From the NCBI RefSeq assembly GCF_002954325.1, contig NZ_MQVX01000001.1, positions 2,161,383 through 2,225,382 on the forward strand: 64,000 bases of DNA. The letters run 5' to 3'. The notes beneath the pieces are model-generated. The model did no database searches and was not told the DNA's origin. It saw only the letters and a list, made by a program, of their open reading frames with translations. This stretch comes from Aureicoccus marinus (GTDB lineage: Bacteria; Bacteroidota; Bacteroidia; Flavobacteriales; Flavobacteriaceae). Each line of letters begins with the position of its first letter. Position 1 is the stretch's first letter. A program made the position numbers and the translations under genes. Of this stretch, positions 46,333-54,888 are shown in pieces.

Positions 46333-46340
46333 TATCTTTG
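46333..46340 (+). promoter_or_regulatory. Bacteroidota -7 promoter box for the desaturase-like gene
   Basis: TATCTTTG matches TAnnTTTG and ends 11 bases before the ATG at 46352, implying a very short leader. Confidence 0.6.
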
Positions 46341-46351
46341 CTATAAGTGCT

Positions 46352-47233
46352 ATGGAAATTCAACAACTTGCAGAACTGTTTTGGGGAAGTGTCGAAAACC
46401 AGGCTTCCTATACCTGGAAGTCAATTCTCGGCCAGGTACCCTGGTACCAGAATTACTTCTATGGTCTTATCCTGATTTCATTACTGGTTTGGGCCGCAGA
46501 AATTCTATTTCCCTGGAGAAAGGAACAGAAAGTGCTTCGAAAAGATTTCTTTTTGGATGGATTCTACATGTTTTTCAATTTCTTTCTGTTCTCCATTGCC
46601 ATCAGTGGCTTTTACAAGCTCCTCGGATACTTCTTTTCAGAAATGGGAATCCGTTCGACTTCCCTGGCACTCCTGCCCTTGAAAGAATGGCCCCCTGTCG
46701 TGCAACTCCTCGTCTTCTTTGTACTCCTCGATTTTGTGCAATGGCTTACCCATGTACTTCTACACCGAATTGAATTTTTATGGCGTTTTCATCAGGTCCA
46801 TCACAGCGTAAAAGAAATGGGATTTGCCGCTCATTTGCGCTACCACTGGATGGAAAATGTCCTATACAAGCCCTTAAAAACTCTTGGAGTAATGCTATTA
46901 GGAGGATTTGAGCCCGAGCAGGCCTATATCGTTCACTTTGCAGCCATAACCATTGGCCACCTCAACCACGCCAACATCAAATTGGATTGGGGGCCCTTAC
47001 GCTATGTATTAAACAACCCGGTAATGCATTTGTACCACCATGCGTACGAACTGCCCAAAGGTCGTTTTGGAGTCAATTTTGGCATCAGCCTAAGTTTATG
47101 GGACTATCTTTTTGGCACCCACCACATTCCAGAAACCAGCGGAAAAGTAGCCTTGGGCTTTCCTGGAGACCACCAAATGCCTACAGGTTTCTGGGGGCAA
47201 CTTCGCCATGGATTTAGAAGAAAAAAAACCTAA
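46352..47233 (+). CDS. Sterol desaturase / fatty acid hydroxylase family membrane protein
   Basis: A 293-residue integral membrane di-iron enzyme. Hydrophobic helices lie around residues 30-45, 68-90 and 112-135. The eight-His pattern of the family is visible: HVLLH (~133), FHQVHHS (~146), HLNHANIK and HLYHHAYE. Such enzymes hydroxylate or desaturate lipids using O2; the substrate here is unknown and may be a hopanoid, carotenoid or fatty acid. The promoter is immediately upstream. Its stop interlocks (CTAA) with the rhodanese gene on the other strand. Confidence 0.9.
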   Translation: MEIQQLAELFWGSVENQASYTWKSILGQVPWYQNYFYGLILISLLVWAAEILFPWRKEQKVLRKDFFLDGFYMFFNFFLFSIAISGFYKLLGYFFSEMGIRSTSLALLPLKEWPPVVQLLVFFVLLDFVQWLTHVLLHRIEFLWRFHQVHHSVKEMGFAAHLRYHWMENVLYKPLKTLGVMLLGGFEPEQAYIVHFAAITIGHLNHANIKLDWGPLRYVLNNPVMHLYHHAYELPKGRFGVNFGISLSLWDYLFGTHHIPETSGKVALGFPGDHQMPTGFWGQLRHGFRRKKT

Positions 47234-47616
47234 CGGTACCAGTCGCTGTAACCGCCTTTATAATCCAAAACCTGTGTAAATCCTAAAGACAGAAGTATTC
47301 CCGCTGCCTTATTCGATCTAAAACCGGATTGACAATAAAGAATGACCGGCTTGTCTTTGTCCAGATGCTCCAACTGTTCCGAAAATTCTTCTGAGCGAAT
47401 ATCCAAATTCAGGGCTCCTGGAATCGCGCCCCGATTAAACTCTTCCGGCGTGCGCACATCCAAAAGTTTAGCACTCCCCTCTTCCACCTGTCGAAGTAAG
47501 GAGGAGACTTTTTCCTTGTTGACAATCTGAGCTTCTGCACCTGCCGATTGACAGCATACCAAACTCACTTGCATAAACAGCAATAGCACAATAAAGCGCT
47601 TCAATAAAGAGTGCAT
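47230..47616 (-). CDS. Exported rhodanese-like protein
   Basis: A 128-residue product starting at ATG 47616 with a signal segment ending in VSLVCCQSAG, possibly a lipobox. The rhodanese fold follows: LLDVRTPEEFNRGAIPGALN and the active-site loop YCQSGFRSNKAA with catalytic Cys present. It probably handles sulfane sulfur or redox chemistry in the periplasm. A longer frame from 47685 lacks a signal-like start. It is divergent from the DUF3109 gene. Confidence 0.85.
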   Translation of the reverse strand: MHSLLKRFIVLLLFMQVSLVCCQSAGAEAQIVNKEKVSSLLRQVEEGSAKLLDVRTPEEFNRGAIPGALNLDIRSEEFSEQLEHLDKDKPVILYCQSGFRSNKAAGILLSLGFTQVLDYKGGYSDWYR

Positions 47617-47673
47617 AAAAATTAGTTTAAGACTTGAAATTAGGGATTCTTTCTGAGCTCTGTAAAGCTTCGC

Positions 47674-47681
47674 TATTTTTG
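47674..47681 (+). promoter_or_regulatory. Bacteroidota -7 promoter box for the DUF3109 gene
   Basis: TATTTTTG matches TAnnTTTG and lies 14 bases before the GTG start at 47696. Confidence 0.55.
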
Positions 47682-47695
47682 CCAAAACGAAAAAG

Positions 47696-48274
47696 GTGAT
47701 TCAAATCGATAAAACCCTGGTTTCGGAAGATCTCATTGACCAGGCCTTTGTTTGTGATCTCAGTCGATGCAAAGGCGCCTGTTGTGTGCAAGGAGCCTAT
47801 GGAGCCCCTCTGGAAGAGGAAGAAACCAAAAAACTAGAGGAGATTGCGGAAGCTGTACGCCCCTTTCTGAACGAAAAGGGTTTGAAGGCTTTGGATGAGC
47901 AAGGGCCTTATGTCAAGGGCGTTGATGGAGACTGGGAAACACCCCTAGTCAATGGAGAGGAATGTGCCTACACCATATTCGACGAAAAAGGAACCGCTCT
48001 ATGCGGAATCGAAAAAGCCCATCAAGCAGGTGCCATTGATTGGCTTAAACCTGTTTCTTGTCATTTATACCCGGTCCGGGTAACCCAATACTCCAGTTTT
48101 GCGGCCGTCAATTATCATCGCTGGGATATCTGCGATCCGGCTTGTCAACTCGGTGACGAGCTCCAAATGCCGATCTATAAATTTGTCAAAAAAGCATTGA
48201 TTCGTCGGTTTGGAGAACAGTGGTACGCAGAGTTGGAAGAAGCCGCTGAGGCTTTTAAGCTAAAGGGATCCTAA
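47696..48274 (+). CDS. DUF3109 family cysteine-rich protein
   Basis: A 192-residue cytoplasmic protein with the DUF3109 cysteine set: CDLSRCKGACC near residue 20, ECAYTIF and CGIEKAH in the middle, then CHLYPVRV and CDPACQLG. The cysteines suggest an iron-sulfur or zinc site, as in the related YkgJ-type zinc/iron-chelating family. The start is GTG at 47696 behind a promoter. The function is unknown. The 3' end overlaps the convergent histidine kinase gene by 20 bases. Confidence 0.9.
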   Translation: MIQIDKTLVSEDLIDQAFVCDLSRCKGACCVQGAYGAPLEEEETKKLEEIAEAVRPFLNEKGLKALDEQGPYVKGVDGDWETPLVNGEECAYTIFDEKGTALCGIEKAHQAGAIDWLKPVSCHLYPVRVTQYSSFAAVNYHRWDICDPACQLGDELQMPIYKFVKKALIRRFGEQWYAELEEAAEAFKLKGS

Positions 48275-49895
48275 GAACAACTTCGGTTCCGGAAGACTCC
48301 CCTGATTCCGTTTTCAAATCAATAAATTCCAATTCGAAGTCCTTTTCGTAATTCCGGGCAAAATGATGCAGGCGTTCCCGCGTATTTGTCAATCCAACGG
48401 AATTGCGCTTATGGGTACGTTTAACCTTCTTTTGCTCCGCTCTCTCCCGGCCTATCCCATTATCGGTGATGCTGATACGCATCCGCACATCTGATTCTTT
48501 CTCTACATGAATCCAAATCTTCTTTTCGCCATCCTTATCGGAAAGCCCATGCCAGATTGCATTTTCTAAAAAGGGCTGCATCAATAGCGAAGGGACTTTG
48601 ATCAATTCCGTATTCAGGTTGGGATCAACCTGTATATTGACATCAATATCATTCGAAAAACGCATGTTTTCAATCTTGAGATAGAGATCTATGGTTTCTA
48701 ATTCTTCCGCTAAACTCGTCTCTCTTCGACTGGATCCATCGAGGATCTTACGCATCAATTTGGCAAATTTATTGAGGTAACGTACCGCCTTCTCCTTCTC
48801 GTTAACAATGATGAATTGTTTAATGGAATTCAAGGAATTAAAAATGAAATGAGGATTCATCTGGCTCCTCAACATACTCTGTTCCAGACTTAAAACCCGC
48901 TTTTCGTTGTTTGAAAGGTACTGCCTATAGATATTGAGAAGGACCATGGCCAAAAGACCCATGATTAAAATCCCTCCAATAACCAAGGTTCTGTTTCTTT
49001 TGGCTTGTAAATCATCTACCTGGAGTTTCATCATGGTATAGGAATAGTCCTGTACCGTTTCACCCAGAACACCCATACTGGAATCCGCCAGTACCACTTG
49101 AAGACTATCGTATTTGGCTGTATAGCTTTCGGTTAAATCAACTGTCCCTTGGTATTTCTCGATATCAATAAGAATTCCATAAACCTCCAAACGAGATTTT
49201 AGGCTGAGCTGTTCAAACCGCAGCATGTCGTAGGCCTTGTAAGAGGCGTCTTGGTAACGCTTCTGCTTCGCATAAATTCGCAGTTCCAACAAATCCATCT
49301 TTTCCTTGAACTGATCAAGGTTTTCAATCTCCCTTTGAATGGCCTTGAGTTTCAGAAGTGCTTCCGCGCTGCGGTTCAATTCCAAAAGGCTATAGCCTTC
49401 CGCCAAAGTGGCCTCCGCCCAGAGGTATTTCTCTTCTTCTTTTTTTCGATCAAATACCGTTGTCAACTCACTAAAAACTTCCTGTCGTACACTCGAACTC
49501 AAACGGCTGTTTATTTGAGAACAGTGGAGCTTTATCCTGTTCCAGGTCAGCGGATCGGAGACCGAATCGAAGGCCTTCATGGCACCCATAAAGTAAGTCT
49601 CAGCCATCTGATTAAGGCCCAGGTTCTTGAATTGAAGCCCAATGGCTGTTCTAGCATAAATTAAGCCCGGTTCGTAGTTCTTCTTGGAGGCTTCTTGCAA
49701 TAGAATATCCATTCGAGGCAAGTCGGATTGGTAAGGATACATAATCTCGTCAATCTCGCTTTGCTTTTTAGGCCTTTCAACACATAAATTGTATACGAGT
49801 TTTGCGTACTCTTCCTCACTAATTTCCTGATTGCGCTGCGAATAAAGCACACCGACAAAGCCAAGAAAAAGTAAAAGGATAAAGTTCTGACGCAT
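48255..49895 (-). CDS. LytS-type sensor histidine kinase with TPR-like sensor region
   Basis: A 546-residue protein with a signal anchor at the N-terminus, a helical TPR-like periplasmic region (~30-290), one transmembrane helix (VIGGILIMGLLAMVLLNIY, ~302-320), then the His_kinase domain with MNPHFIFNSLNS (His ~347) and an HATPase (FLENAIWHGL, ITDNGIG, GLTNTRERL). This is the usual Bacteroidota partner for a LytTR regulator, which lies 7 bases upstream in the same operon. The signal sensed is unknown. Confidence 0.9.
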   Translation of the reverse strand: MRQNFILLLFLGFVGVLYSQRNQEISEEEYAKLVYNLCVERPKKQSEIDEIMYPYQSDLPRMDILLQEASKKNYEPGLIYARTAIGLQFKNLGLNQMAETYFMGAMKAFDSVSDPLTWNRIKLHCSQINSRLSSSVRQEVFSELTTVFDRKKEEEKYLWAEATLAEGYSLLELNRSAEALLKLKAIQREIENLDQFKEKMDLLELRIYAKQKRYQDASYKAYDMLRFEQLSLKSRLEVYGILIDIEKYQGTVDLTESYTAKYDSLQVVLADSSMGVLGETVQDYSYTMMKLQVDDLQAKRNRTLVIGGILIMGLLAMVLLNIYRQYLSNNEKRVLSLEQSMLRSQMNPHFIFNSLNSIKQFIIVNEKEKAVRYLNKFAKLMRKILDGSSRRETSLAEELETIDLYLKIENMRFSNDIDVNIQVDPNLNTELIKVPSLLMQPFLENAIWHGLSDKDGEKKIWIHVEKESDVRMRISITDNGIGRERAEQKKVKRTHKRNSVGLTNTRERLHHFARNYEKDFELEFIDLKTESGESSGTEVVLRIPLA

Positions 49896-49902
49896 ACAAG
49901 GC

Positions 49903-50640
49903 TTAGATTAAATCGAGGAAGTCAGATTTCTTCTGGCGAGATACGGGAATCTTCTTCCCGCTCTGTAAGATAACATATCCATCTGATTTGAGGTATTCCT
50001 TGATCTGGCCCAAATTGACCACATAGGAGTTATGTACTCTGAAGAAACTTCGTTCTGGAAGCATCTGATTGACTTCCTTGAGCTTTTTTGACAGGACTAT
50101 TTTTTGATTCTCTGCCAAGAACAAGGTCGTATAGTTCCCGTCTGATTCGGCATAATGAATTTGATCAGCCTCTAAAAATAAGAGACGGCCATCGGTTTGA
50201 ATGGTGACCTTTTGACCCAAAGCACTGCGGTTAACTTCCAAAAGTAACTCCTCCAGCTGTTCCGAAATCTTATTCTTTTTATGAAAACGAGTGAGCTTAT
50301 CAAGGGTGTCCTTTAGATCATCACCGTCTATAGGCTTGAGCAGATAATCTATAGCCTCATTCTTCAAAGCCTGGAGAGCATACTGGTTGTAAGCAGTGGT
50401 GATGACAACCGGAAAAGAACGCTCTCCCAATTCCCGAATAAAGGTAAAGCCATCCATACGGGGCATTTCAATATCCAAAAAGAGGCAATCGGGCTGTTGA
50501 GTTCTCATGAATTCCAGTGCACGATCGGCCTCCGTAAAAGTCTGCATCACCTGTATTTGATCGGGAAATTGTTCCAATTCCCAAGTCAAACTCTCAAGAG
50601 CATTGGGTTCATCGTCTACTAAAATTGCGCGCAGGGCCAT
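49903..50640 (-). CDS. LytTR-family response regulator
   Basis: A 245-residue response regulator. The receiver domain (1-120) has acidic residues VDDEP, the phospho-acceptor Asp in FLDIEMPRMDGF, the switch TTAYNQYA and Lys in LLKPID. The LytTR DNA-binding domain (~140-245) contains DQIHYAESDGNYTTLFL and RVHNSYVVNLGQIKE. It is the promoter-proximal gene of a two-gene operon with the kinase. Target sites are normally paired LytTR boxes, which I could not place. Confidence 0.93.
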   Translation of the reverse strand: MALRAILVDDEPNALESLTWELEQFPDQIQVMQTFTEADRALEFMRTQQPDCLFLDIEMPRMDGFTFIRELGERSFPVVITTAYNQYALQALKNEAIDYLLKPIDGDDLKDTLDKLTRFHKKNKISEQLEELLLEVNRSALGQKVTIQTDGRLLFLEADQIHYAESDGNYTTLFLAENQKIVLSKKLKEVNQMLPERSFFRVHNSYVVNLGQIKEYLKSDGYVILQSGKKIPVSRQKKSDFLDLI

Positions 50641-50672
50641 CTACATTCAAGTTTAAAATAAATGTAGTCGAT

Positions 50673-50870
50673 TTAGATCAATACGAAAACTTCCTTGTGT
50701 TGAGGGAAGATTAATTGGTATAATCCGTCCGAAAGCCTCTGTTTTTGGACAGTTTGAAGGAAATCAGCACCTCTGAACTCCAATTGTAAAGATTTTCTGT
50801 CCAGATATACATAGATTCCGAATTCCACAGGCCTGACCAATAAATTCGTACAACGAAATAATGAATTCAC
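50673..50870 (-). CDS. Doubtful small ORF between the LytTR operon and the dehydrogenase genes
   Basis: A 65-codon frame from a GTG (50870) to 50673 upstream of the LytTR gene. It encodes a strand-rich peptide (EFGIYVYLDRKSLQLEFRG, then LSDGLYQLIFPQ) with no signal peptide. The pattern faintly resembles the end of a surface sorting domain, so it could be a gene remnant. Nothing else supports it strongly. Confidence 0.25.
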   Translation of the reverse strand: MNSLFRCTNLLVRPVEFGIYVYLDRKSLQLEFRGADFLQTVQKQRLSDGLYQLIFPQHKEVFVLI

Positions 50871-51269
50871 CTGCCGGTTTACTTATAAACCCATCGCAAA
50901 AATTAGAAAGCGGGCGTCTGCGAAGGAACAGTTGTCATTAGGATTTTAGGTTTCGGGGGGAACTATCTGAATGAATAAGAAGCTGGACCGGAAAGACGCC
51001 CGTTTTCTTTTTCCCCCTCCCCTTACTTTTTGAAGTGGGTCTTTAGCATGCTGTACGAAAGCAAAGCGAAGTAAATCCCGAGAAAGATGATGTATTTTTC
51101 CATGGCCAGTCGATTAAGGGCGCTGGTCTATCTTCTTGTGCGGTAAAGCTGAAGCAAGAGCCGGCTTAGGATTACCAGTAGCATATGTAGAAAAGTAATT
51201 TGGGTTAAAAGTCTAACGTAAAAGACTCGCGATATCTTGTCTTTCAGCTTGTTAATCTTTTTTTAAACC
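50871..51269. other. Intergenic region with little visible content
   Basis: About 400 bases upstream of the LytTR operon and downstream of the dehydrogenase terminator. It contains pyrimidine-rich runs near 51003-51030 and one possible 26-codon ORF (51023-51103, minus), listed separately. I see no RNA gene, repeat or transposase remnant. Confidence 0.4.
51023..51103 (-). CDS. Possible 26-residue single-helix membrane peptide
   Basis: ATG 51103 opens a 26-codon frame with a hydrophobic helix (YIIFLGIYFALLSYSML) followed by a basic tail (KTHFKK). This is the layout of small bacterial membrane peptides. No strong ribosome-binding site or coupling is visible, so it may be chance. Confidence 0.3.
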   Translation of the reverse strand: MEKYIIFLGIYFALLSYSMLKTHFKK

Positions 51270-51304
51270 AAAAAAACTCCCCCATCCCGATGGATAGAGG
51301 AGTT
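51270..51304 (-). terminator. Rho-independent terminator of the GMC dehydrogenase operon
   Basis: On the minus strand, AACTCCTCTATCC pairs with GGGATGGGGGAGTT (some G-T pairs) around a tiny loop, followed by seven T residues. It lies 21 bases after the subunit 3 stop at 51326 and is one of the clearest terminators in the window. Confidence 0.8.
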
Positions 51305-51325
51305 CAAATCTTTAGAATGTCTTGT

Positions 51326-52012
51326 CTACAACGACCAGGCCTTCCCGCCCGTTAGCTCATCGACATCTCCACAGGCGATGTACCCACCAGGAATAGGATC
51401 GTAAGCCAGTACTTCTTTGGCAATGGTCGGATGGTTCTTAAAGCCCCAAGTAGCCAAATCCCGGATAGAAGTCGCAAACAGGTAGCGAGATACTTCTGCA
51501 TCCATGCTCGGATCAGGCCCAGGCTCTTGCCCTAATACCTTGGCCATCTTTTGTTGGTACTTGGCTTTTGAATAAGCCTTATACATGTCTTTATGTGCCT
51601 TTTCTGTGGCTTCATCGAGCTTGGCTAGGTGTTTCCCCATAAAGGATTCCAGAGCCTCGTCTTTAACGTCTGCAAAGCTTTCTACTCCAGTCTCAGCAAA
51701 GAGGGCCTCTTTAAAATGCCCCATAATCATGCGAGTAAATGCTTGATCTTCTTCCTCTGATACTTCGGTCCAAAAGGTGTCGATGAATTGGTGGATTCCC
51801 AATTCTGTTGCACTTGGTGTGTCCGTTTTCGGCAAGATCATATCGACCATACGCGCCACTCCTCGGCCTTCATCATCACTTAAAAAAGTGGGCGCCCAAC
51901 CCTCGAAAGGGTCTTTGCCTTGACAACTCTGTAGGATACTGAATGCGGCTGGTGCTGCCATCGCATAGCCCAACCCAGCACCCATATGCTTTAATACGGT
52001 TCTTCTTTTCAT
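51326..52012 (-). CDS. Gluconate 2-dehydrogenase subunit 3 family protein (GMC partner subunit)
   Basis: A 228-residue product with a twin-arginine-type leader (MKRRTVLKHMGAGLGYA) and a lipobox-like LQSCQG. The body matches the gluconate 2-dehydrogenase subunit 3 family (ARMVDMILPKTDTPSATELGIHQFID). These small subunits pair with a GMC flavoprotein, help its Tat export and electron transfer. It follows the GMC gene with a 1-base overlap and ends at a strong terminator. Together they should form a periplasmic sugar or glycoside dehydrogenase, such as a glucoside 3-dehydrogenase. Confidence 0.88.
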   Translation of the reverse strand: MKRRTVLKHMGAGLGYAMAAPAAFSILQSCQGKDPFEGWAPTFLSDDEGRGVARMVDMILPKTDTPSATELGIHQFIDTFWTEVSEEEDQAFTRMIMGHFKEALFAETGVESFADVKDEALESFMGKHLAKLDEATEKAHKDMYKAYSKAKYQQKMAKVLGQEPGPDPSMDAEVSRYLFATSIRDLATWGFKNHPTIAKEVLAYDPIPGGYIACGDVDELTGGKAWSL

Positions 52013-53730
52013 TACAAGTTTCCTTTTTTGAGTTCAGCGGCAGCGTGATTGGCTGCTCTGGCAGTAAACGCCATATACGTTAACGACGGGTTGACACAAC
52101 TCGCAGAAGTCATAAAGGCACCATCGGTAACATAGACGTTTTTAACCGCGTGTAATTGGTTGTGTGCATTGACCACGGAAGTCTTTGGGTCTCTTCCCAT
52201 ACGGGCCGTTCCCATTTCGTGAATTCCCAATCCGATCGCGTAGGTGCGGTCATAAGGTTCAATATCACGAGCTCCAGATTTCTCCAGCATAGCAACCGCT
52301 TGGTCCTGCATATCTTTACGCATTTCCAACTCGTTTTCCTTGATTTCGGCATCAAAAGTTACCGTAGGTAAGCCCCACTGGTCCTTCTTGTCGTAATCCA
52401 GCATCATCTTGTTTTCGTGGTAAGGTAAAATCTCCCCAAAAGCGAGCATATTCATGTTCCAACCCCCAGGCTTCAAAATACCGTCTTTGTAGTTTGAACC
52501 GTAAGCTGCTTCCGCAACAAGGTCTTCGTAGTCTCCACGACCAGCTCCCCCTTGATACCCATATCCACGCTTGAAGTTCGGCATATCGCTGCTTCCTCCA
52601 AGGTTTCTAAATCGAGGAATATAGATCCCGTTCGGCTTGCGCCCTTTGTAGTATTTATCGTCAAAGCCATCCATTTTACCACGGGCCCCCACCAAGAAGT
52701 GGTGATCCATGATATTGTGTCCGAGCTCTCCTGAATCGTTCCCCATTCCGTTCGGGAAGCGGTCCGACTTGGATTGCATCAAAATCGAGGTAGAGGCTAC
52801 TGCAGAAGCGCAGAGAAAGACCACCTTGGCTTTGAATTCGTATTCTTCTTTGGTTTCGCGGTCAATTACTTTTACACCGGTCGCCTTCTGCGTATCGGCA
52901 TCATACATGATTTCATGTACAATTGAATCCACACGCAGAGTCATATTCCCGGTATCGACAGCGGCCGGAAGGGTCGAAGACAAACTGCTGAAGTATCCTC
53001 CAAAAGGACATCCTCGAATACAGCGGTTACGGTATTGGCAACGTCCGCGCCCGTCTCCTTTAAATTGTTTATCACTGGTAATGTGCGCGACACGTCCGGC
53101 GGTAATCACACGACCCCCCATTTTTTCGGCCACTTGTTCCCGCACGTGTTGCTCCACACAATTGAGCTCCATCATGGGTTCGAACTTGCCGTCAGGAAGT
53201 TGGGGTAGACCAAGCATTTCGCCCGCAACGCCAATGTAGGACTCCACCTTGTCGTACCAAGGCGCAATATCCTTGTAGCGAACAGGCCAATCAATTGCCC
53301 AATTCTCTTTCGCGTTTGCTGCAAAGTCAATTTCGCTCCAGCGGTAGCTGTGGCGACCCCACATGATGGAACGTCCACCTACGTGGTATCCTCGCATCCA
53401 ATCAAAGCGCTTTACTTCGTTGTACGGATGGTCCAGGTCATTGACGAACCAGAAGTTGTGAGGGGCTTTTGTGGTATAGCCCGTTCGGGATTGCTTTTGT
53501 TGCTTGGCCATATCCTCAGCAGACAACTCTCCGTTGTTAGGAAAATCCCAGCTGTCTTTGTAGGCCGTTGGATAGTCTTTGCGGTGTTCTTTCATGGGCC
53601 CTCTTTCCAGAACCAAGGTCTTTAAACCGTTCTCGCAGAGTTCTTTGGCAGCCCATCCTCCGCTAATCCCAGTACCCACTACGATCGCGTCGTAGCTCTC
53701 CTGTTCATCGTTATAAAAAAATTTGCTCAT
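52012..53730 (-). CDS. GMC-family FAD oxidoreductase, probable glycoside 3-dehydrogenase large subunit
   Basis: A 572-residue flavoprotein. The FAD-binding loop is VVGTGISGG (~17-25). A Cys cluster CQYRNRCIRGCPFGG lies near residue 235, HEMGTARMG near 503 carries the catalytic His and SCVNPSLTY the paired Asn/His-type position. This is the subclass that pairs with a subunit 3 protein, encoded immediately downstream. It has no signal of its own and probably crosses by Tat with the partner. With DUF1080 proteins nearby, oxidation of a sugar C3 hydroxyl to a 3-keto-glycoside is the best inference. No cytochrome c subunit is adjacent. Confidence 0.9.
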   Translation of the reverse strand: MSKFFYNDEQESYDAIVVGTGISGGWAAKELCENGLKTLVLERGPMKEHRKDYPTAYKDSWDFPNNGELSAEDMAKQQKQSRTGYTTKAPHNFWFVNDLDHPYNEVKRFDWMRGYHVGGRSIMWGRHSYRWSEIDFAANAKENWAIDWPVRYKDIAPWYDKVESYIGVAGEMLGLPQLPDGKFEPMMELNCVEQHVREQVAEKMGGRVITAGRVAHITSDKQFKGDGRGRCQYRNRCIRGCPFGGYFSSLSSTLPAAVDTGNMTLRVDSIVHEIMYDADTQKATGVKVIDRETKEEYEFKAKVVFLCASAVASTSILMQSKSDRFPNGMGNDSGELGHNIMDHHFLVGARGKMDGFDDKYYKGRKPNGIYIPRFRNLGGSSDMPNFKRGYGYQGGAGRGDYEDLVAEAAYGSNYKDGILKPGGWNMNMLAFGEILPYHENKMMLDYDKKDQWGLPTVTFDAEIKENELEMRKDMQDQAVAMLEKSGARDIEPYDRTYAIGLGIHEMGTARMGRDPKTSVVNAHNQLHAVKNVYVTDGAFMTSASCVNPSLTYMAFTARAANHAAAELKKGNL

Positions 53731-53766
53731 GCAATGCGCTTTGATTAATTCCTAAAAGTATTAAAA

Positions 53767-53822
53767 GTAGAATAAATTTTCTACATTTATTCGCGTCAGA
53801 AGTTGACGATATTGTAGAATAA
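53767..53822. promoter_or_regulatory. Repeated GTAGAATAA element in the divergent promoter region
   Basis: GTAGAATAA occurs at 53767-53775 and 53814-53822 in the 137-base gap between the divergent GMC and TIM-barrel genes. The first copy is also half of an inverted repeat, GTAGAA-TAAATT-TTCTAC (53767-53784). This may be the operator for coordinated control of both arms of the sugar locus. No regulator gene is adjacent. Confidence 0.4.
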
Positions 53823-53867
53823 CGTCACTTCCATTCCTTAGAATATACTGCTTCGAAATTTATAGCT

Positions 53868-54878
53868 ATGCTGCGACGTCACTTCCTGGGCAAGAGTGCT
53901 CAAGCTTCTGTTGGTTTAGGTCTACTCGGTCTTACCGCTTGTAAAAACGATTCCAAAAAAACGCCAGAAGAGACCGATGGCAACGCGAACAACCAAGCCC
54001 AAGGGGAGGAAGAACTCTTCCAATGGTCCTTGGCCCAATGGTCCATCAACCGCATGATTCGCGAAGAAGGGCTCGACCCCTATTCCTTTGCCGAAAAAGC
54101 CGCTGGTTGGGGCTTTACTGGCCTCGAATACGTGAGCGGTCTGTACTATCCGGAACTAGAAAAGAGCAATTTCTCAACCGAAGCCATGGAGGCCTTTGTC
54201 TCTAGATCGCTTGAGGAAAGTAAAAAATACGGCCTTCAAAACCTGCTCATCATGATCGATGGGCAAGGAGATTTGGCCGCCAATTCTGAAGAGGAACGCA
54301 ACAGTGCGGTCGAAAACCACTACAAATGGGTGGATGCAGCCGCGGCCTTAGGATGCCACTCCATCCGCGTCAACCTCAACGGTGTACAAGAAGAAGCGAC
54401 TTGGAAAGAAGCCTCTATCGCAGGACTCAAAGCCCTGTGTAGCTACGCCGCACCAAAAAACATCAACGTCCTGGTGGAAAATCACGGAGGACTTTCTTCT
54501 AAAGCCAGTTTGCTTGCCGAAGTCATGAAAGAAGTTGCAATGGACAATTGCGGAACGCTGCCTGATTTCGGAAACTTCTGTGTCCGACGCCGCGATGGGG
54601 ACTACTACGAATCTCCCTGCGTCGAAGAGTACGATATTTACCAGGGAATCGATGAACTCATGCCTTATGCCAAGGCGGTAAGCGCCAAGTCTTATGATTT
54701 TGACGAAGAAGGCAAAGAGACGAAAATCGATTTTTACCGGGTAATGGACATTGTTAAAAGCGCTGGATACAAGGGATTTGTGGGAGTGGAATACGAAGGA
54801 AACCGTTTAAGTGAGGAAGACGGAATCATTGCCACCAAAAAATTGTTAATTAGCGCTGCAAAAAACCTAAAGGCCTAA
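53868..54878 (+). CDS. Exported TIM-barrel sugar isomerase/epimerase-like protein
   Basis: A 336-residue xylose-isomerase-like TIM barrel with an export signal combining Arg-Arg (MLRRHFLGKSA) and a lipobox (LLGLTACKN). Barrel signatures: WGFTGLEYVSG, LIMIDGQGDLA, INVLVENHGG and GTLPDFGNF. Metal ligands are the expected Glu/Asp/His. In the 3-keto-glycoside pathway, members of this fold hydrate 2-hydroxy-3-keto-glucal or isomerise keto-sugars. It heads the plus-strand arm opposite the GMC dehydrogenase. Its precise reaction is inferred from context. Confidence 0.82.
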   Translation: MLRRHFLGKSAQASVGLGLLGLTACKNDSKKTPEETDGNANNQAQGEEELFQWSLAQWSINRMIREEGLDPYSFAEKAAGWGFTGLEYVSGLYYPELEKSNFSTEAMEAFVSRSLEESKKYGLQNLLIMIDGQGDLAANSEEERNSAVENHYKWVDAAAALGCHSIRVNLNGVQEEATWKEASIAGLKALCSYAAPKNINVLVENHGGLSSKASLLAEVMKEVAMDNCGTLPDFGNFCVRRRDGDYYESPCVEEYDIYQGIDELMPYAKAVSAKSYDFDEEGKETKIDFYRVMDIVKSAGYKGFVGVEYEGNRLSEEDGIIATKKLLISAAKNLKA

Positions 54879-54888
54879 GCGGTACTCT

